The notes under the pieces: generated by a model
Seen by the model: only the letters and a program-made list of their open reading frames with translations
Database searches by the model: none
What the model was told of the DNA's origin: nothing
Assembly (NCBI RefSeq): GCF_020520425.1
Contig: NC_079487.1
Span: 113,122,141 to 113,186,140 of the forward strand
DNA: 64,000 bases
Direction: 5' to 3'
Source: Spinacia oleracea
Taxonomy: Eukaryota; Streptophyta; Magnoliopsida; Caryophyllales; Amaranthaceae
Shown: positions 11,692 through 23,890 of the stretch, in pieces
How positions within the stretch are numbered: the first letter of the stretch is position 1
How the letters are laid out: each line of letters starts with the position of its first letter
Translations under genes and position numbers: made by a program

Positions 11692-13019
11692 AATAAGAAT
11701 TTGTGTTAAAACTATGATACTTTTAGGAGGATAGGAGCAAAGTGGGTAGATGAAATTTGTTGCAGCTCATAGTTCACAAAGTTGGACCCGATATTTAAAA
11801 AGAGATTCGAAAAGAAAACAAATTTTCTTTCCCTCAAAACCAAAAAAAGAAGAAAAGAAAACCAATTTCGGAAAAGGGGGACATACAAAGACTAGAGACT
11901 GCTTAATTTCCACACTATATACGGAGTACTATACGCCGCGCACTAAGTTGGAAGCTTTGAACCTCTACATGGAACTTTGCTTATCAGACATTTAGCAGGA
12001 AAATTAGAAAGAATAACAACTATTATTCCTAATTTAATTAAATTTCATAACATTATTAGAACTGGATGGATATTTAGACCTTTGATAACCTGACACAAAA
12101 CACAAGGGGTGTTTAATTCTTTATGATAACCGGTCTTTATTTTAAAAATGATTAGCACAACTTAGTGACATTTCCCTTTCATTTTTATTCCTATGATGCA
12201 AGAGTTATATTTCCTGTCAAATTTATATAATGACATTGATAGAGAAGTTGAAGTTTAAATAGACTCCGTGATAATTGTCAATTGAAGAATAGAGAGAAAT
12301 ATTAAGTTGTGCTAGCCAAGTATTATTGGTTTGTTCACTCCGTTGGTTTTATCCATATCCAACTAAAATCTTGTCCGGGTTAACAAACATAGTTTCTACA
12401 CTATATCGCCAATTTTGGTATCTCTTAGATGGCTACGTATGTAGACATGGTTATTGAGATGACCTTGTAATCTTCCAGTAATAACTCGTTTGGCTTGTGT
12501 ATGACTAATTTATACGAAGTGTTGGATAAATTTTAACTTATTTGGTTTTATGTTGAGTCGATTATGGTCAATCAATTTCGATTTGGGTTAGAGTACAAAT
12601 TTACCTGAATATACGGACTATGCTTAAGGTTACCTTATATAAGAAGTGTCTAAATTCATTACTTGTACTCCGTAATACTTTAATTCGTATTTTCAGGCAG
12701 GTTATAGTTTGAATGATCTTACTCCGTAATACGGAGTACTTTAATTCGTATTTTCAGGCAGGTTATAGTTTGAATGAAACAAATCGGGTCAATTTTACAA
12801 GATTTAGTCAATAAATGGGGACAAAATCTAGTAACTTTAGTAATTTGTCGTTAAAGGAGGAGGGGTATACAAGATTTGTAAGGACAAGACCCTAAAAATT
12901 AAAGGCGAAGGAAGAACAAACCCCACCCACATAGTTGCACACCTAGAAAGGGTAAGAACAAGGTGACCCTTCCTTATAGGATTTCCTAAAATTGAACTTC
13001 TCCCTCTTTTCTCCCTTTC
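11692..13019. other. Intergenic region upstream of the AHL gene
   Basis: No gene recognised. AT-rich, with TACTCCGTA-type motifs at about 11921, 12666 and 12721, and a pyrimidine-rich stretch from about 12990 leading to the AHL gene. Confidence 0.4.
12665..12777. repeat. 61-bp-period tandem duplication around TACTCCGTA motifs
   Basis: A 40-bp core beginning ACTTTAATTCGTATTTTCAG occurs at 12677-12716 and 12738-12777. The joint holds a perfect inverted pair, TACTCCGTA-A-TACGGAGTA. Confidence 0.85.
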
Positions 13020-13787
13020 TTCCTCCCCAACTTGGCCGTACTCACTAACCGCCTTTGCTTTTCTGTTCTTTTCTTCACAGTTTAGGGAAGAACAAGGTAC
13101 AGAATATTTTTTATTTACCCAGAAACACTTAATTTATTGTTTTTATTTTTTTTGTGGGTCACCAAAAATTTATATTAAAAAACTAAAAAAGAAAGGAACT
13201 TTTTGACTCCCTCATTTGAAAGATTTGAGCTTTGGAGCTGAGCAAAACTTCCCTTGAGTTTGCATGTCAGAGTTTCAGTTTTTCTGAGGTGGGTTTTCTT
13301 TTAATTTCTGTTTTTGTTTAATTTTTGATTTTTTTTTTTGCATAGTTAAAACTAGCTTAAATTAGATAAGGTTCTGTGTGGAGAATTATATTTCACTTTT
13401 ATTTAGGAAATAAGGATGAAGAATTTGAAAATTTGAAGTTGGAGTTGAGGTTGCTTGTATTGCTTTCTCCGTTTGACTCAAAAGCAGCAAAAAAAACACT
13501 GGAATCAAGGAAATAGAGAGAGGAGAGAGAAAGTTGAGCATCAATTTCAATTCAATGCAAACTCAACTAACATCTTAATAATACAAAAAACAATTACCAA
13601 ACCCTGTAAACATCAAAGAGTTGGCTCCACTTTTCTTGACTAATTGTTGTTGGTTTTTTTTGGTTTGGTAAGAAAATCTAAAGAAAAGACAGGAGAGAGA
13701 AAAAATAGCTAAGAAATTTGGTGTAATTTTGGTGTGGGTTTAATTGATTTTATCAGGATTTTTAGTAGGAGAAGGGGGAAGAAAAAG
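13020..13787 (+). promoter_or_regulatory. 5' leader and proximal promoter of the AHL gene
   Basis: Pyrimidine-rich tracts (12990-13080) and a long untranslated leader precede the AHL start. Splice-like borders (AACAAG|GTACAG near 13096 and TTTATCAG near 13756) suggest a 5'-UTR intron. This is an inference that RNA reads would settle. Confidence 0.35.
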
Positions 13788-14786
13788 ATGGCGAACAGGT
13801 GGTGGGCTGGTAATGTAGCTATGAGAGGAGTTGAACAAATGTCTGATAACCCTAAGATGGAGCAACAACAGGAGAATGCGAACAATGGGAATCAGAACCC
13901 GGATTCTGACGATAGCCGGGATAATAATAACCATGAGTCAGAGGATAATCAGAACCCGAGTAGCGGTGGCGGGGTTGGTTTTGAGATGGTGGAGTTTGGG
14001 AGTGGAGGAAATAGTGGTGGAAGTAGTGGAAGGCGGCCGAGGGGCCGTCCTCCTGGGTCGAAGAATAAGCCTAAGCCTCCAATTGTGATTACTAAGGAGA
14101 GTCCTAATGCGTTGAGAAGTCATGTGTTGGAGATTAATACTGGTGCTGATATTGCTGATAGTTTGGCTACTTTTGCTCAGCGTAGACACCGGGGAGTGTC
14201 GGTGCTTAGCGGGAGTGGAATTGTTACGAATGTGACTCTCCGTCAGCCGGCTGCACCGGGTGGGGTTGTAACACTCCATGGGCGGTTTGAGATTCTCTCG
14301 CTTTCGGGGGCGTTTCTCCCTTCCCCATCCCCGCCTGGAGCAACGGGGTTGACTGTTTACTTGGCTGGTGGACAAGGACAGGTAGTAGGAGGTGGTGTTG
14401 TAGGGCCATTAGTTGCATCAGGTCCTGTGCTAGTTATTGCTGCCACTTTCAGTAATGCCACTTACGAGCGGCTCCCAGTTGAAGATCAGGAGACCAATGC
14501 AGCGCCTGAGGGTAACGTTGTGGATGCAGGAGGTGCGCCCCCCGAAGCAGTGCAACAACAGGTGAGCGGTGGTGGGACTGCATCTCAGCAATCACATGGG
14601 AGTGGAAGTGGTTTGGTTGCAGGAGGAGGGACTGCAACAGCAGCAACAGCAGCAGCAGCAGCTGATCAAAGTACGTCTTCAATGCCAATGCCTATTTTTA
14701 ATCTGCCTCCTAATTTGCTTCCTAATGGTCAGATGCCTCATGATATGTTTTGGGGTCCTCCTCCTCGCCCTCCCCCGTCTTATTAA
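13788..14786 (+). CDS. AHL: AT-hook motif nuclear-localized (AHL) DNA-binding protein
   Basis: Intronless CDS of 332 residues. I start at the ATG of MANRWW (13788) because clade-A AHL proteins commonly begin MANxWW; the upstream extension of the frame has no ATG. Residues 20-80 are Asn/Gln/Gly-rich. One AT-hook, [15 protein letters not shown], lies at 82-96 and binds the minor groove of AT-rich DNA. The PPC/DUF296 domain at about 105-228 contains GRFEIL (165-170), the motif needed for partner binding and activity in the family. The tail has Gly/Ala/Gln runs and ends [12 protein letters not shown], as in AHL15/AHL20-type proteins. These are nuclear, trimer-forming repressors of growth and flowering genes. 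The exact orthologue is uncertain. A CAG/CAA repeat at about 14635-14662 encodes an Ala-rich tract. Confidence 0.93.
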   Translation: MANRWWAGNVAMRGVEQMSDNPKMEQQQENANNGNQNPDSDDSRDNNNHESEDNQNPSSGGGVGFEMVEFGSGGNSGGSSGRRPRGRPPGSKNKPKPPIVITKESPNALRSHVLEINTGADIADSLATFAQRRHRGVSVLSGSGIVTNVTLRQPAAPGGVVTLHGRFEILSLSGAFLPSPSPPGATGLTVYLAGGQGQVVGGGVVGPLVASGPVLVIAATFSNATYERLPVEDQETNAAPEGNVVDAGGAPPEAVQQQVSGGGTASQQSHGSGSGLVAGGGTATAATAAAAADQSTSSMPMPIFNLPPNLLPNGQMPHDMFWGPPPRPPPSY

Positions 14787-17205
14787 TAATTAATGGGGGT
14801 AAACTTTGAATTTTGGGGTTAATATTGTTAGCTTTTATGAGGATGAGGTGGACTAACAAGATTTTGTCAAAAATTAGGGGTGCTTTAATATGTGGTTAGC
14901 TGGCTGTTGTAAGAATTAGCTAGGATTTCAGTTGGAAATTAGCAGATTAGGACTTGTGTTTTCCCATAATGGTAGTAACTGTTAGCGGATTGATCAGTAT
15001 TAGATGTATGTTAGTACGCAGTTGATGATCTTTTGTGATATTAACACTTCTTTCGTGGTTATTCGAGATTAATTAATTAATTTGTTGTAGAAGCCAGCCT
15101 TAGTTTTTCCGCTGTAATCTTTGGTATCTTGTGGATATTGATATCTACTGATCTAGTTAGAGAGGCATCCTAATTAATCTTTATTGTTCCTTCCTATTTT
15201 CCTTGATAAGAGTATATTTTCCTATTTTCGGCACCCAATGATTGTGAAGTAGAAAGCTTCCCATCATCATATTCCTTCATCCATTGTTTTATTTTGTTGT
15301 TCTGCTACTGTATTATTTGCTATCTACTTCGTATGTTGGAGCATTTTTTAAAATATGCTCAATTGTGATGTCTCGTCCATCACCAGTGTTGTTCTACAAC
15401 ACATCCATTCCTCCTCCTTAGAGAGTACTCTTTATCTAAGTTTATCCCTCATACTCACACAAGATTTTCCCTGTTTTTACACATTATGCCCGCTTCAGAC
15501 TCAATTAAACTCTTCGAAAAGATAACTAAATATGATGATCTGGTATAATTTAATTTGATTGGAGAAAAAGTAGAGTCTTAAGTGAGTCTTGAGTGAGTAT
15601 TGGATTTTTAAACTCACTTCAAGACTTGTTGAGTTGTTGTAGTCTTTTGTCACATTATCCCAAAATTTAGACTCGAGATTCAGTTTGAAGCTCAGGATAA
15701 ACTCACCCTTAGTGATGATAGAATCATGTATCGCCATAAACCAAATCTAATTCATACTTTTATGCATGATGGGACTATGGCCCAAAATTGCTTGCTCTAA
15801 ATTCTCCCATTTCTTAGTATGTATGATGATACAAGAATGATTAACCCCGACCCCTTTAAGTTTCCTTTGATTATATGGAGTATTGATGATTGCCGAACAT
15901 GTTATTTAGGTTCATAGATATTTCATCCGATCAATAAATTAAATTAAATTAAATTGATCGCATGAGTTCCAGAATTTGATCAACCATACTCGATAAAGGC
16001 CATGGATATTAGGGGGGGGACTTTTGTCTAGTGAAGATTGTTCAGTTCAGTCACCTGAGTTCTCTTCTGTACCAAAAACTTGGCAGAACATTTAGATGAG
16101 GGTGGTTGTACATTATGCCCTAAGCTTCTATCTTCTTCTGGACACGAAGCGTTTGGTTAATTTGCTAGCGTATAGATAAAAGAAAGGAATCAAGACATTA
16201 GACACTGGATATAGTGGAATAAAGGGGAAGGTATCAAGAAAGGGAATATAGTCTCATGTTCAAATAAAAGTAAGCTTCATCCTTTTCTCAATCCATCATC
16301 TAACAGCTCGATCCATTACGTCTACTATAGTACTACTGTTGACATTGTCCTCTTGATCACTGCCCAACTTCCTAACCCCCATTCTGCCAGGTTGGGTGGG
16401 CTACCCCCCTGCTTCAACTCGAGGGTGGTGGAAGTAAGCGCGCAGGGTGGGAGAGAGTGGTACGTGGGCTGGTTATATCATGCTAAGAATAGCTAGGACG
16501 GGACTTTGGGTGGTGATGATGGCAGCGGAAGCGTGCTGGGATATAGGCCTAGCCGCCTAGTTGTTAATTAAGCTTGTCTACCTAATTCAAAATAGGTGTT
16601 TTGCATGGGCTTCTCATTTGTGCACTACAAATTAGGGCTGTTAAAAATTTACCCGATCCAACCGATTTCTGATAAAAGCTGAAGTGACAAGGGAAAAAAA
16701 AAAAATCACACATTCAATCCGTATAAGCACAATGATCATGTACAACTACATTGTTCGATTATACCTGAATCGATTGTACCTAACCCGTAATCGACCGACG
16801 ACCAGCTTTGACACGCCACTACAGATTATAGACAATATGACATGAACATATTTACCGCACAGACAATCAACTACCACATTTTCCTTGACGATTATATATC
16901 TCACATATTGTCTCCTACAGGTAGCAAGGTCATGTACAATTTTATTGAAATGCTTCGTTTTTAGAGACTTCATACCTTAAACGAGACAAGAGGGGGGAAA
17001 TAATAATTAAGGAATAAGTTGGGTATGACCAGGATGAAGAAAATACACTTGTTATACTTGCACGTATACACTACCAACTGACAACGCTACAAATACACTT
17101 ATTATACATACATAGATATACTACTACGATACAATGCCTACAAGCAAGTACTGTACTAGAAAGTACAGAGTTGCATGTACTCCATAATACTCGGTATTGT
17201 GGTAA
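14787..17205. other. Intergenic, AHL 3' UTR to LBD 3' end
   Basis: AT-rich and without a recognised gene. A degenerate piece near 16632 (TTAGGGCTGTTAAAAATTTA then ACCCGATCC) resembles the start of hAT-type short elements seen elsewhere in the window (for example about 33600), but I could not fix both ends. Confidence 0.4.
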
Positions 17206-18010
17206 TCATGCATCCAAACCAAAAAGAGAATAATTATCAAAAGTTAGAGGGTTAAATAACCCTTCCAAAAGACATTCTTGGGGTCCATTCCCAGTAGCAG
17301 CGTTACCATAAAGATTATGTCCTTCACATCCACAAAAGGATGCTGCTGGTAAGTTGATCATTTGGCTGCATGACCCATTTTCTGCATTTGTTGGTTCCAC
17401 TTGGTTATTTATACTACTACTACTACTACTACTATTATTATTATTCCAATAATATTCTTGTAGATTCATCATTTCATTTCCTTGTGAAATTAAGGGTGGC
17501 ATTGAATCATGGATGAAAATATTGTTATTAGTTGCTTGAGAATCTCCACAATCACTAGCAACAACCTCAATGCTCATGCTGTTGGCCATATGGTTGCCAA
17601 GAACTTCTATCTCGTCTTGTAAATTCACTACCTGCACTTGTTCAAGGATCTATATATGTTATATACTTCATTTCTCAACATTCTAAACAAGAGCTAGCTA
17701 GCATTCTAAAGTGATTGTAGAGAAAGCAAACCTGTTGTTGAAGGGCATGAATATAGGCAACACAACCATATACAGGATCTCTGATGCGCGCTGTAGCTTC
17801 AAAAGAAAGGGTTAAAGCAGCTTCACCCCTAAATTGTTCAGGGAGGTGAAGAAGCAGCCTAGATACATTACTTGCCCCATACACTTTGTGAACTGCTGCA
17901 AAATGGACAACTGCCTCATCATAACTATAATAAGGTGCAAATACACATTCTTTTCTACACTTTCTCCTTAGAAATTTACATGCTCCACATGATGTACTCA
18001 CTCCTGTCAT
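17206..18010 (-). CDS. LBD: LOB-domain (LBD) transcription factor, class I
   Basis: Two exons on the minus strand, 17732-18010 and 17206-17631, phase 0, giving 234 residues. The LOB domain (residues about 7-110) has the C-block CGACKFLRRKCRKEC (CX2CX6CX3C, a zinc-binding fold). It also has the GAS block with FAAVHKVYGASNVSRLL and a coiled coil (ALQQQ|VVNLQDEIEVL) that spans the intron exactly where LBD genes are usually split. The complete coiled coil marks class I. The sequence is closest in my memory to the LBD18/19/20/30 group, which acts in lateral root, vascular or defence programmes; the subgroup is uncertain. The C-terminal half (residues 115-234) is Asn/Ser-rich and is a likely activation region. 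An AGT/ATT trinucleotide run (17410-17440) encodes a Ser/Asn tract that may vary in length. Confidence 0.93.
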
Positions 18011-19183
18011 TGGACGACTGAGGGTAACACCCTTTTTTTGGGCTATTCCTTTTGTTAAATTTGGGCAGGCAAAGGTTTCCTTTTATAGTGGAAGTTGATT
18101 AATTAAGCTAATCTTGTTTTAAATGGTTTCTTTAATTAAGGGATAGACAATACTTGCTTTATATTAAAAGTTGCCCTCCTTTATTTAGGTCACCTTCATG
18201 GGCTACATTTTTCTTATTCTTTTCATGGAATTAAACATGCATTTTGAGAATTTAAGCTAGTTTTGCTTCAAAATGCCTGAATTAGATCTACCACTACTTG
18301 CTCAATAGCCTCAATAAGGTAGCTTTGCTTAATCAATTAAATTATCCAATTAAAAAGCACCACTAGAATATGTTTTAGTAGTGTGTTAAGTGCTTTAATG
18401 AAAATTAATTGTGTAATCATCATTATGATTGGCTAATTGCTCATGACAAATGACAATTGGCATAACCATATTGAATGATTAATTTTGTCAGGGTATCCCT
18501 TTTAATTTTGGGATTAGTATACATTCTTTTAATTAAAGGGTAAATCATCATTAAAAAGTAGTTAAACCTTGTTTAGTGAATAATTAAGCTATAAGTCTCA
18601 CGTATTTTATACTCCGTACTGAGTATGGACCTTGGTTCTCTGCTCTAAGACATCATCTACTTTCCTAGACATATTAGAACCCTAAGTACGTATATACTAC
18701 GTACGTAGTACATAAGCTAATTAAGCTAGAATGTCAAGTAAATCGTAATGACATGCCTTTCTCATTCGGTCATTCCATATTCAAGAGTACAAGTCCTGGA
18801 GTAACCTACGTACAAGCTTTAACCAAATATATTACGGAACACTTCTAATCACATCCAAACAAGCCAGGCAAACACTATGTATGTATCACAAATCACAATG
18901 TCTAGATATCATACCTGTACGAATGTGCCCCAAAAAATTATATTAGCTACCCCGGCCTCTTAATTAAGTTGGAGTATGAAGATAACAAAAGAACCTATTC
19001 CGTTATTTGTATAAGACAAAATTAATTTGCTACGAAACCTTTCTTTTTTCTTTATGCTTTTCACGTAAGCATGATATCCGTTACCTTTTGTTTTTACACT
19101 TCTCTTCTCCATTGTTGGGTATGATTGCATCTATCATGTTCGTTGCAAAATATAAGATTCTTTTAACCTACCTAAGCACACAA
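18011..19183. other. Intergenic, upstream of the LBD gene
   Basis: AT-rich and probably includes the LBD promoter. It holds a TACTCCGTA at about 18609 and a TACGTA-rich patch at 18685-18710. No gene recognised. Confidence 0.4.
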
Positions 19184-19450
19184 CACTACAAGAAATTGTA
19201 CTATTAACGATCGGAAATCTCGTCGCTAAAGGCCAATAATTGTTGATTAACGACGGGATTTTCCGTCGCGAACCCGTCATAAAAGGGGGTCGTCGTTAAT
19301 GGAAAATCCTGTCGTTAACCCGTTGTAAAAGACATTTGCGACGGTTGTTCCCGTCTTTGTTGGCTTGTTATCCCCGTTGCAAAAGCCCTTACGACGGGAA
19401 TTTTACCCGTCGCTATTAGGTTGTCATAAAAGATACAAATTCTTGTAGTG
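19184..19450. mobile_element. Mini-CACTA transposon (non-autonomous, 267 bp)
   Basis: The left end reads CACTACAAGAAATTGTA and the inverted right end reads CACTACAAGAATTTGTA. These are the CACTA-superfamily termini. The interior is a series of GACGGG/CGTCGTTAA subterminal repeats in both orientations (typical transposase-binding arrays) with no coding frame. Flanking trinucleotides are CAA and TAA, a 2-of-3 match to the expected 3-bp duplication. Confidence 0.8.
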
Positions 19451-20143
19451 TAATCATATCCAAAAATCCAAAATCATTCCTTTTTTCTGTAGAATTGTTA
19501 CCTTTGATTGGCTTGAGTTTTAACACAAAGATGGTGTCATGTTTTGCATGTCTTCATCAAGAATGGCCTTAGTGCATGGCGGCTATATTTTACATTTTCT
19601 TTTTAGCTACCAAAACAGGAACCCAAGATATATTGTCTTATTATATTTATGCACATTTACTAGGTTTAAAGATCGGTTATACTTAGATTAATGACTCATC
19701 ATATAATTTAACATTATTCTCAATAATTAAGCTCACCAAATTATTTTATATCAAATTGGTCATTATCCTATCGTTCCCTAGCTAGACAACAAAAAGGAAT
19801 AAACATTTGATCTTCACAGTATTTGGCAGCAATTTTGAGTGCTTACCACTATTTGCTTTCAATGTTTTACGACAATTAAAGAATCTAGAAGTACCAGTGG
19901 AATTGAAGGAAATTAAAGAATCGTTTGTTTCCATTGAATTTGATTAAAATTAAATTATCTGAACTTATATATGTTTAAATTGTCCGCAAAACTTATTTTT
20001 ATTGAATTTAACTTATTTTTACTGAAAAACTTATTTATATGTTTAAATTGTTTGAAAAAACTTACTTTTGCCGAACTGAATATATATGAACTTATTTGAT
20101 TAACTTAATTTATCTGAAATCATTTTGATGCAATAAGTTAAAA
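19451..20143. other. Intergenic AT-rich region
   Basis: No gene recognised. 19970-20110 holds degenerate repeats of the word AACTTATTTxT. Confidence 0.4.
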
Positions 20144-20320
20144 CTAGTTAGTGGCACGGATAATGCTCCGGGGTATTGCATATAGTTTAATTTTTAATTC
20201 ATTTCAAATGTACTTATAAATTTCTTTATGTATGCAATTTGAGAATGATATGAATTTCATTATATATGCAGACATGCAGTTTAAGAATAAAATTGGTTAA
20301 CCAACAATTAGGGAACTAAA

Positions 20321-21029
20321 CTAGTGTGTGGCCCGGACATTGTCCTGGGTTTTGACTTTTATTCGTATTGATTTGTTGTAAATATGTGCCCAAATAAATG
20401 ATGTCGTCATAGAATTGTGGGGGTGACACAAGATTAGCGGCTGATTAGCAACCTTCCCAAGTTGAAACCCCACATCCGAAAATCAAAACAAATTCGGATC
20501 CTTTTCTTCATCATTAGATGATTTATTACTCTGGACGTATTAGTGCATCGTCCACCCAATGGACTTTTATACCCATTGGTGGTCCCTATCACATTTTCTC
20601 CTCACATGTTAGGAGAAAATGTGAGAGAGTTCACGGTGCACCCGTGTACATGTATATTGTTCTATAATTACTCAACCACCATCAATGTTTCTCCTCTTAC
20701 CCCGCGCATTTTTTTTAGGCTTAATCTAGGTAAATCATAATTGTACAATTATAAATGAAGTAATCATTTCCTTTTTTTACATTCAATTTGTTATTTATTG
20801 TAAAAAGAACATATATGTTTATATAGAAAGTATAACATAAGTTGTAGTTGGTTAAGATGGTAGAAAGTGCAACATTTATCAAAGAGGTCTGGGGTGTTCA
20901 ATCCTTGTTACATGTTTTTGGTTGTCAATGACATGTCATGATATTGATTAGTGGTGACATGACGTAACTAGGAGGGATATACATGACATGATACGTTCTC
21001 AAGAACGCCTTTTAATATATTAGTATTGT
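20321..21029 (-). mobile_element. Inner Helitron, minus strand
   Basis: The 3' end on the minus strand is CTAG (20324-20321) then T, with a strong hairpin CCCGGACATTGTCCTGGG about 8 nt upstream. The 5' end (21029 downwards) reads ACAATACTAATATATTAAAA. It is almost the same as the plus-strand Helitron tip at 35031 (TCTATACTAATATATTAAAA), except that the first TC has decayed to AC. Both carry the palindrome GTTCTYRAGAAC just inside. No coding capacity. Confidence 0.7.
20590..20623. repeat. Perfect 13-bp hairpin inside the inner Helitron
   Basis: CACATTTTCTCCT, an 8-base loop, then its exact reverse complement. It is internal to the Helitron and away from the terminal hairpin. Confidence 0.85.
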
Positions 21030-21042
21030 GTAATTTTCTTTA

Positions 21043-22429
21043 GGAACATTTGTAAAAAATAAGCCAACATTTGGACGCTCTTCTAAAAACAATCACTATT
21101 TTGAGTATTGTATAAATAATTCAACGTTTAGGGGGTCTTTCCAAAACAGTCCATGACCGAATGGTAACCAGATTAACAAGTCAAAACGACACGTGTCTTA
21201 ATCTAATTGGTCTATATTCTTTTAATTTTTAATTTTTAAGATTTTGATTTTAATTTTAATTTTAACTTAACAAAAAAAAACATCATTCTCTATTCCCCTC
21301 TCCTTGTCTGACTTCTTTCTCTCTCTTCCGTCTCCACCCTCCTTCGATAATCCTTCATCTCATCCCTCCTTCATAGCCTCCTTCATCTCCTCTAGCTCAT
21401 CTCCCACAGTACTATGATAACCCCTTCCTCATCTAGGTTTATCTTCTATGCGGCAATGGTGGATTTAAAAACTACCACTAACCTTCTCTCTCCTCCTTCC
21501 ATCTCCACCATTATATCCACCATCTTCAACTCGCACACTCCTTAGAACTACAACAATTTTCTCCCCCGTCTTCTACTCCATCCCCCTCTCACATCCAAAT
21601 CTCCATAATATGGGCCACCTCTAATAATCTCAAAAAAAAAAAATGTAATTTATGTTGGAAATTGGAGGAGATGGGGATTTGAAGAAAAATTGTTTGATTT
21701 TCAATGGTTGCAGGTGGTGGAGCAATGGGAGTGAGATTGGGGCTAGGTGGGGAGCCAAACCGAGGAGGAAATTGGCTGGAGGGGGGTTTTAGGTTGTGGC
21801 AGGGGAGGTAGTTGCACGCGGTGGGTTCAATGTGGCAGGAGAGAGAACGAGATCGAAGCAGGGGATTTAGGGGAAAATTAGTTGATTTTTGGTGGTTGTA
21901 GGTGGCGGCACATCGGGAGTGAGAAATTTGGGGTTAGGTGGGGAGCCATAACAAAGAGGGAGTTGGTTGGAGGGTGGTTTTAGGTTGTGGAAGGGCAAGT
22001 TGCGGTGGGATCAATGTGGTAGGAGAGACAATGAGAAGGAGGAATTAAGGGGGAGTGGGTGGGTGGTTGCTTGCGATGGGTTTGGTGTTCGACGTTTGTG
22101 GCAGCGAGGCGATTGTTGATGGTTGCAGGTGGCGGTGCAGTGGTGGCTATGGTGGATTCGAGTGTGGAAGAGAGAGATTGAAAAGGAGAAGGAAGAAGGA
22201 AGACGGGAAGGAGAATTTTTCAATCTGAAAATAAATATCCTAACCAATAAGAAAGCGGCATGTGGCATTCTTAATCTTTTTTTTAAAATTGACATGCTAT
22301 TAAGGTTGTGGGTAAAATGAACTGTTATGGGAAGAAACCCTTAAACGTTGGATTATTTATAAAATACTCAAATCTGTGATTGTTTTTAGAAGAACGCCCA
22401 GAGGTTGGCTTATTTTTTACAAATTGTCT
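21043..22429. mobile_element. Non-autonomous Mutator-like element (MULE) with about 100-bp TIRs
   Basis: Inverted termini run about 100 bp: 21043-21145 against 22330-22429, with a shared core such as TTTGTAAAAAATAAGCCAAC. The element is flanked by perfect 9-bp direct repeats, TTTTCTTTA at 21034-21042 and 22430-22438, the MULE hallmark. The interior (1.2 kb) has no transposase. It holds a CT-rich tract (21290-21400) and a G-rich segment present as two diverged tandem copies (about 21693-21885 and 21886-22060), each with a shared GGGGCTAGGTGGGGAGCC-like core. A captured host fragment is possible but not recognised. Confidence 0.9.
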
Positions 22430-22994
22430 TTTTCTTTATTTGTATAAAACTTTATTTATTGTACTACTTACTTATAATTTATAAGAAATATTTTAAGTTA
22501 CACACGTATATTGAATTACAAAGCCGAAACACATTTTAGAGGAAAAAAAACACATTTGATTAGCTAAAGAAATCACATCATTATTTTTTGATTTAAATAA
22601 ATTTCTAGAAAAGATAAATGATTTAAATAAATTTCTAGAAAAGATAAATTATTTGATTAGTAAAAGAATAAAAATTCAGAAAAAAATTATTATCATAAAT
22701 TGTTACTCAAACATATAAACTTGGGCATTAAAACTTTATACATTCAGAAGAACGACTTTTCCATTTTTTAATTGTTTTAGAGTCACAAGTTATATAGTCG
22801 GAGTGATGGATAAAGCTTGACATTGACCTACAAGAGGCCTTGGGTTCAAGGATGAGTAACAACATTTTTATTTGTGAGGACACAATAAATAATCATGTGT
22901 GCGTATGACATGGCACGACGATGCCATGTCACTTGCCAAATCATCGTGACACATGGAGAGAGGTCATGTATTGCTCCGGAGATTTAATAATAGA

Positions 22995-23890
22995 TATAAA
23001 TAAGTGGAAACAAACAGACCGTTTTAATGAGATCACATTTTTAAATAATTAAAAATACTACGGAGTATGTAAGTAACAATAATCCCTACTTTTATCGATC
23101 TTTTTAGTACTTTACTAGGTAGGTAAAAAGTTGAAACTTACCCTACGCTAGAGATTTGTGTAATTCCAGCTAAGCTAGTTGCAAACGACTAAGGATCCTC
23201 TCGATTTTCTAAAAGATTTGGATGGTCCATTTCTTAAATTGACAGGTATATAATTATTATTTTTTGACAATGAAAATTGACAGTTATAAATGTGTGAAAA
23301 CAGAAAATCGAAAATAACATTATTTTTTTAGAGTTATTTATTTAAGGTGTCGTCATCTTAAGAAAAAAGCTGATAGAAAAAATGAAGAGAATCCTAATGC
23401 ATTGCGGAATAGAAAAAAACAGACAGCAAAAAGAATACATATGTGATATGCCTAATTTACTCCCCATAAAAGGTTTGCACTTTGTGTCTTTTTTTTTTTT
23501 TTTTTTTGGCATAATTAACTTTGTGTCTTTTCAAAGCTGTTAGAAATTAGACTTTTAATTGATTTCTTGTTAAAGTACTTTTGAGTTTTGATCAATTATT
23601 AATGGCTTAATGCATAGAATGTGGCAATTAAGAAGAGACGACAAAAGACGGTGACGGCCTGACGGGTAATTTTAATTGTTTCCTTTTATTTTATCGGACT
23701 GAGAGTACATTATTAGCCGTTTTATAAGAATCTTCTTTTGGTGATATCACTGTACACTTTTAAGTTTAATCTGAATTTGGTGTGAGTTAATGGTGAATAG
23801 ATTTCAACCCCTTCTCAATTGTTTTCGCAGGGGATCGAACACGCGAGTTTTCATATCAAATTCAGCCCCAATCATCACTGAATCAACAAA
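22995..23890. other. Intergenic AT-rich region
   Basis: No gene recognised. Holds a TACGGAGTA copy (about 23059) and a 21-base T run near 23490. Confidence 0.4.

Larger units (their letters stand above)
20144..22994 (-). mobile_element. Outer Helitron, minus strand, interrupted by other elements
   Basis: The 5' end on the minus strand is TCTATTATTAAATC at 22994, preceded by A. The 3' end is CTAG at 20147-20144 followed by T, with a small hairpin (CGGATAATGCTCCG) about 10 nt before it. These are Helitron signatures with A^T insertion. Both ends share a CCGGAGCA word. No Rep/helicase is seen, so it is non-autonomous. The interior is interrupted by the Helitron at 20321-21029 and the MULE at 21043-22429. 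Pairing of the two ends is inferred. Confidence 0.55.

Noticed and set aside
20850..20910. tRNA-like stretch with a B-box-like word
   Set aside because: No acceptor stem or full cloverleaf; it lies in the 5' part of a Helitron where such words recur.
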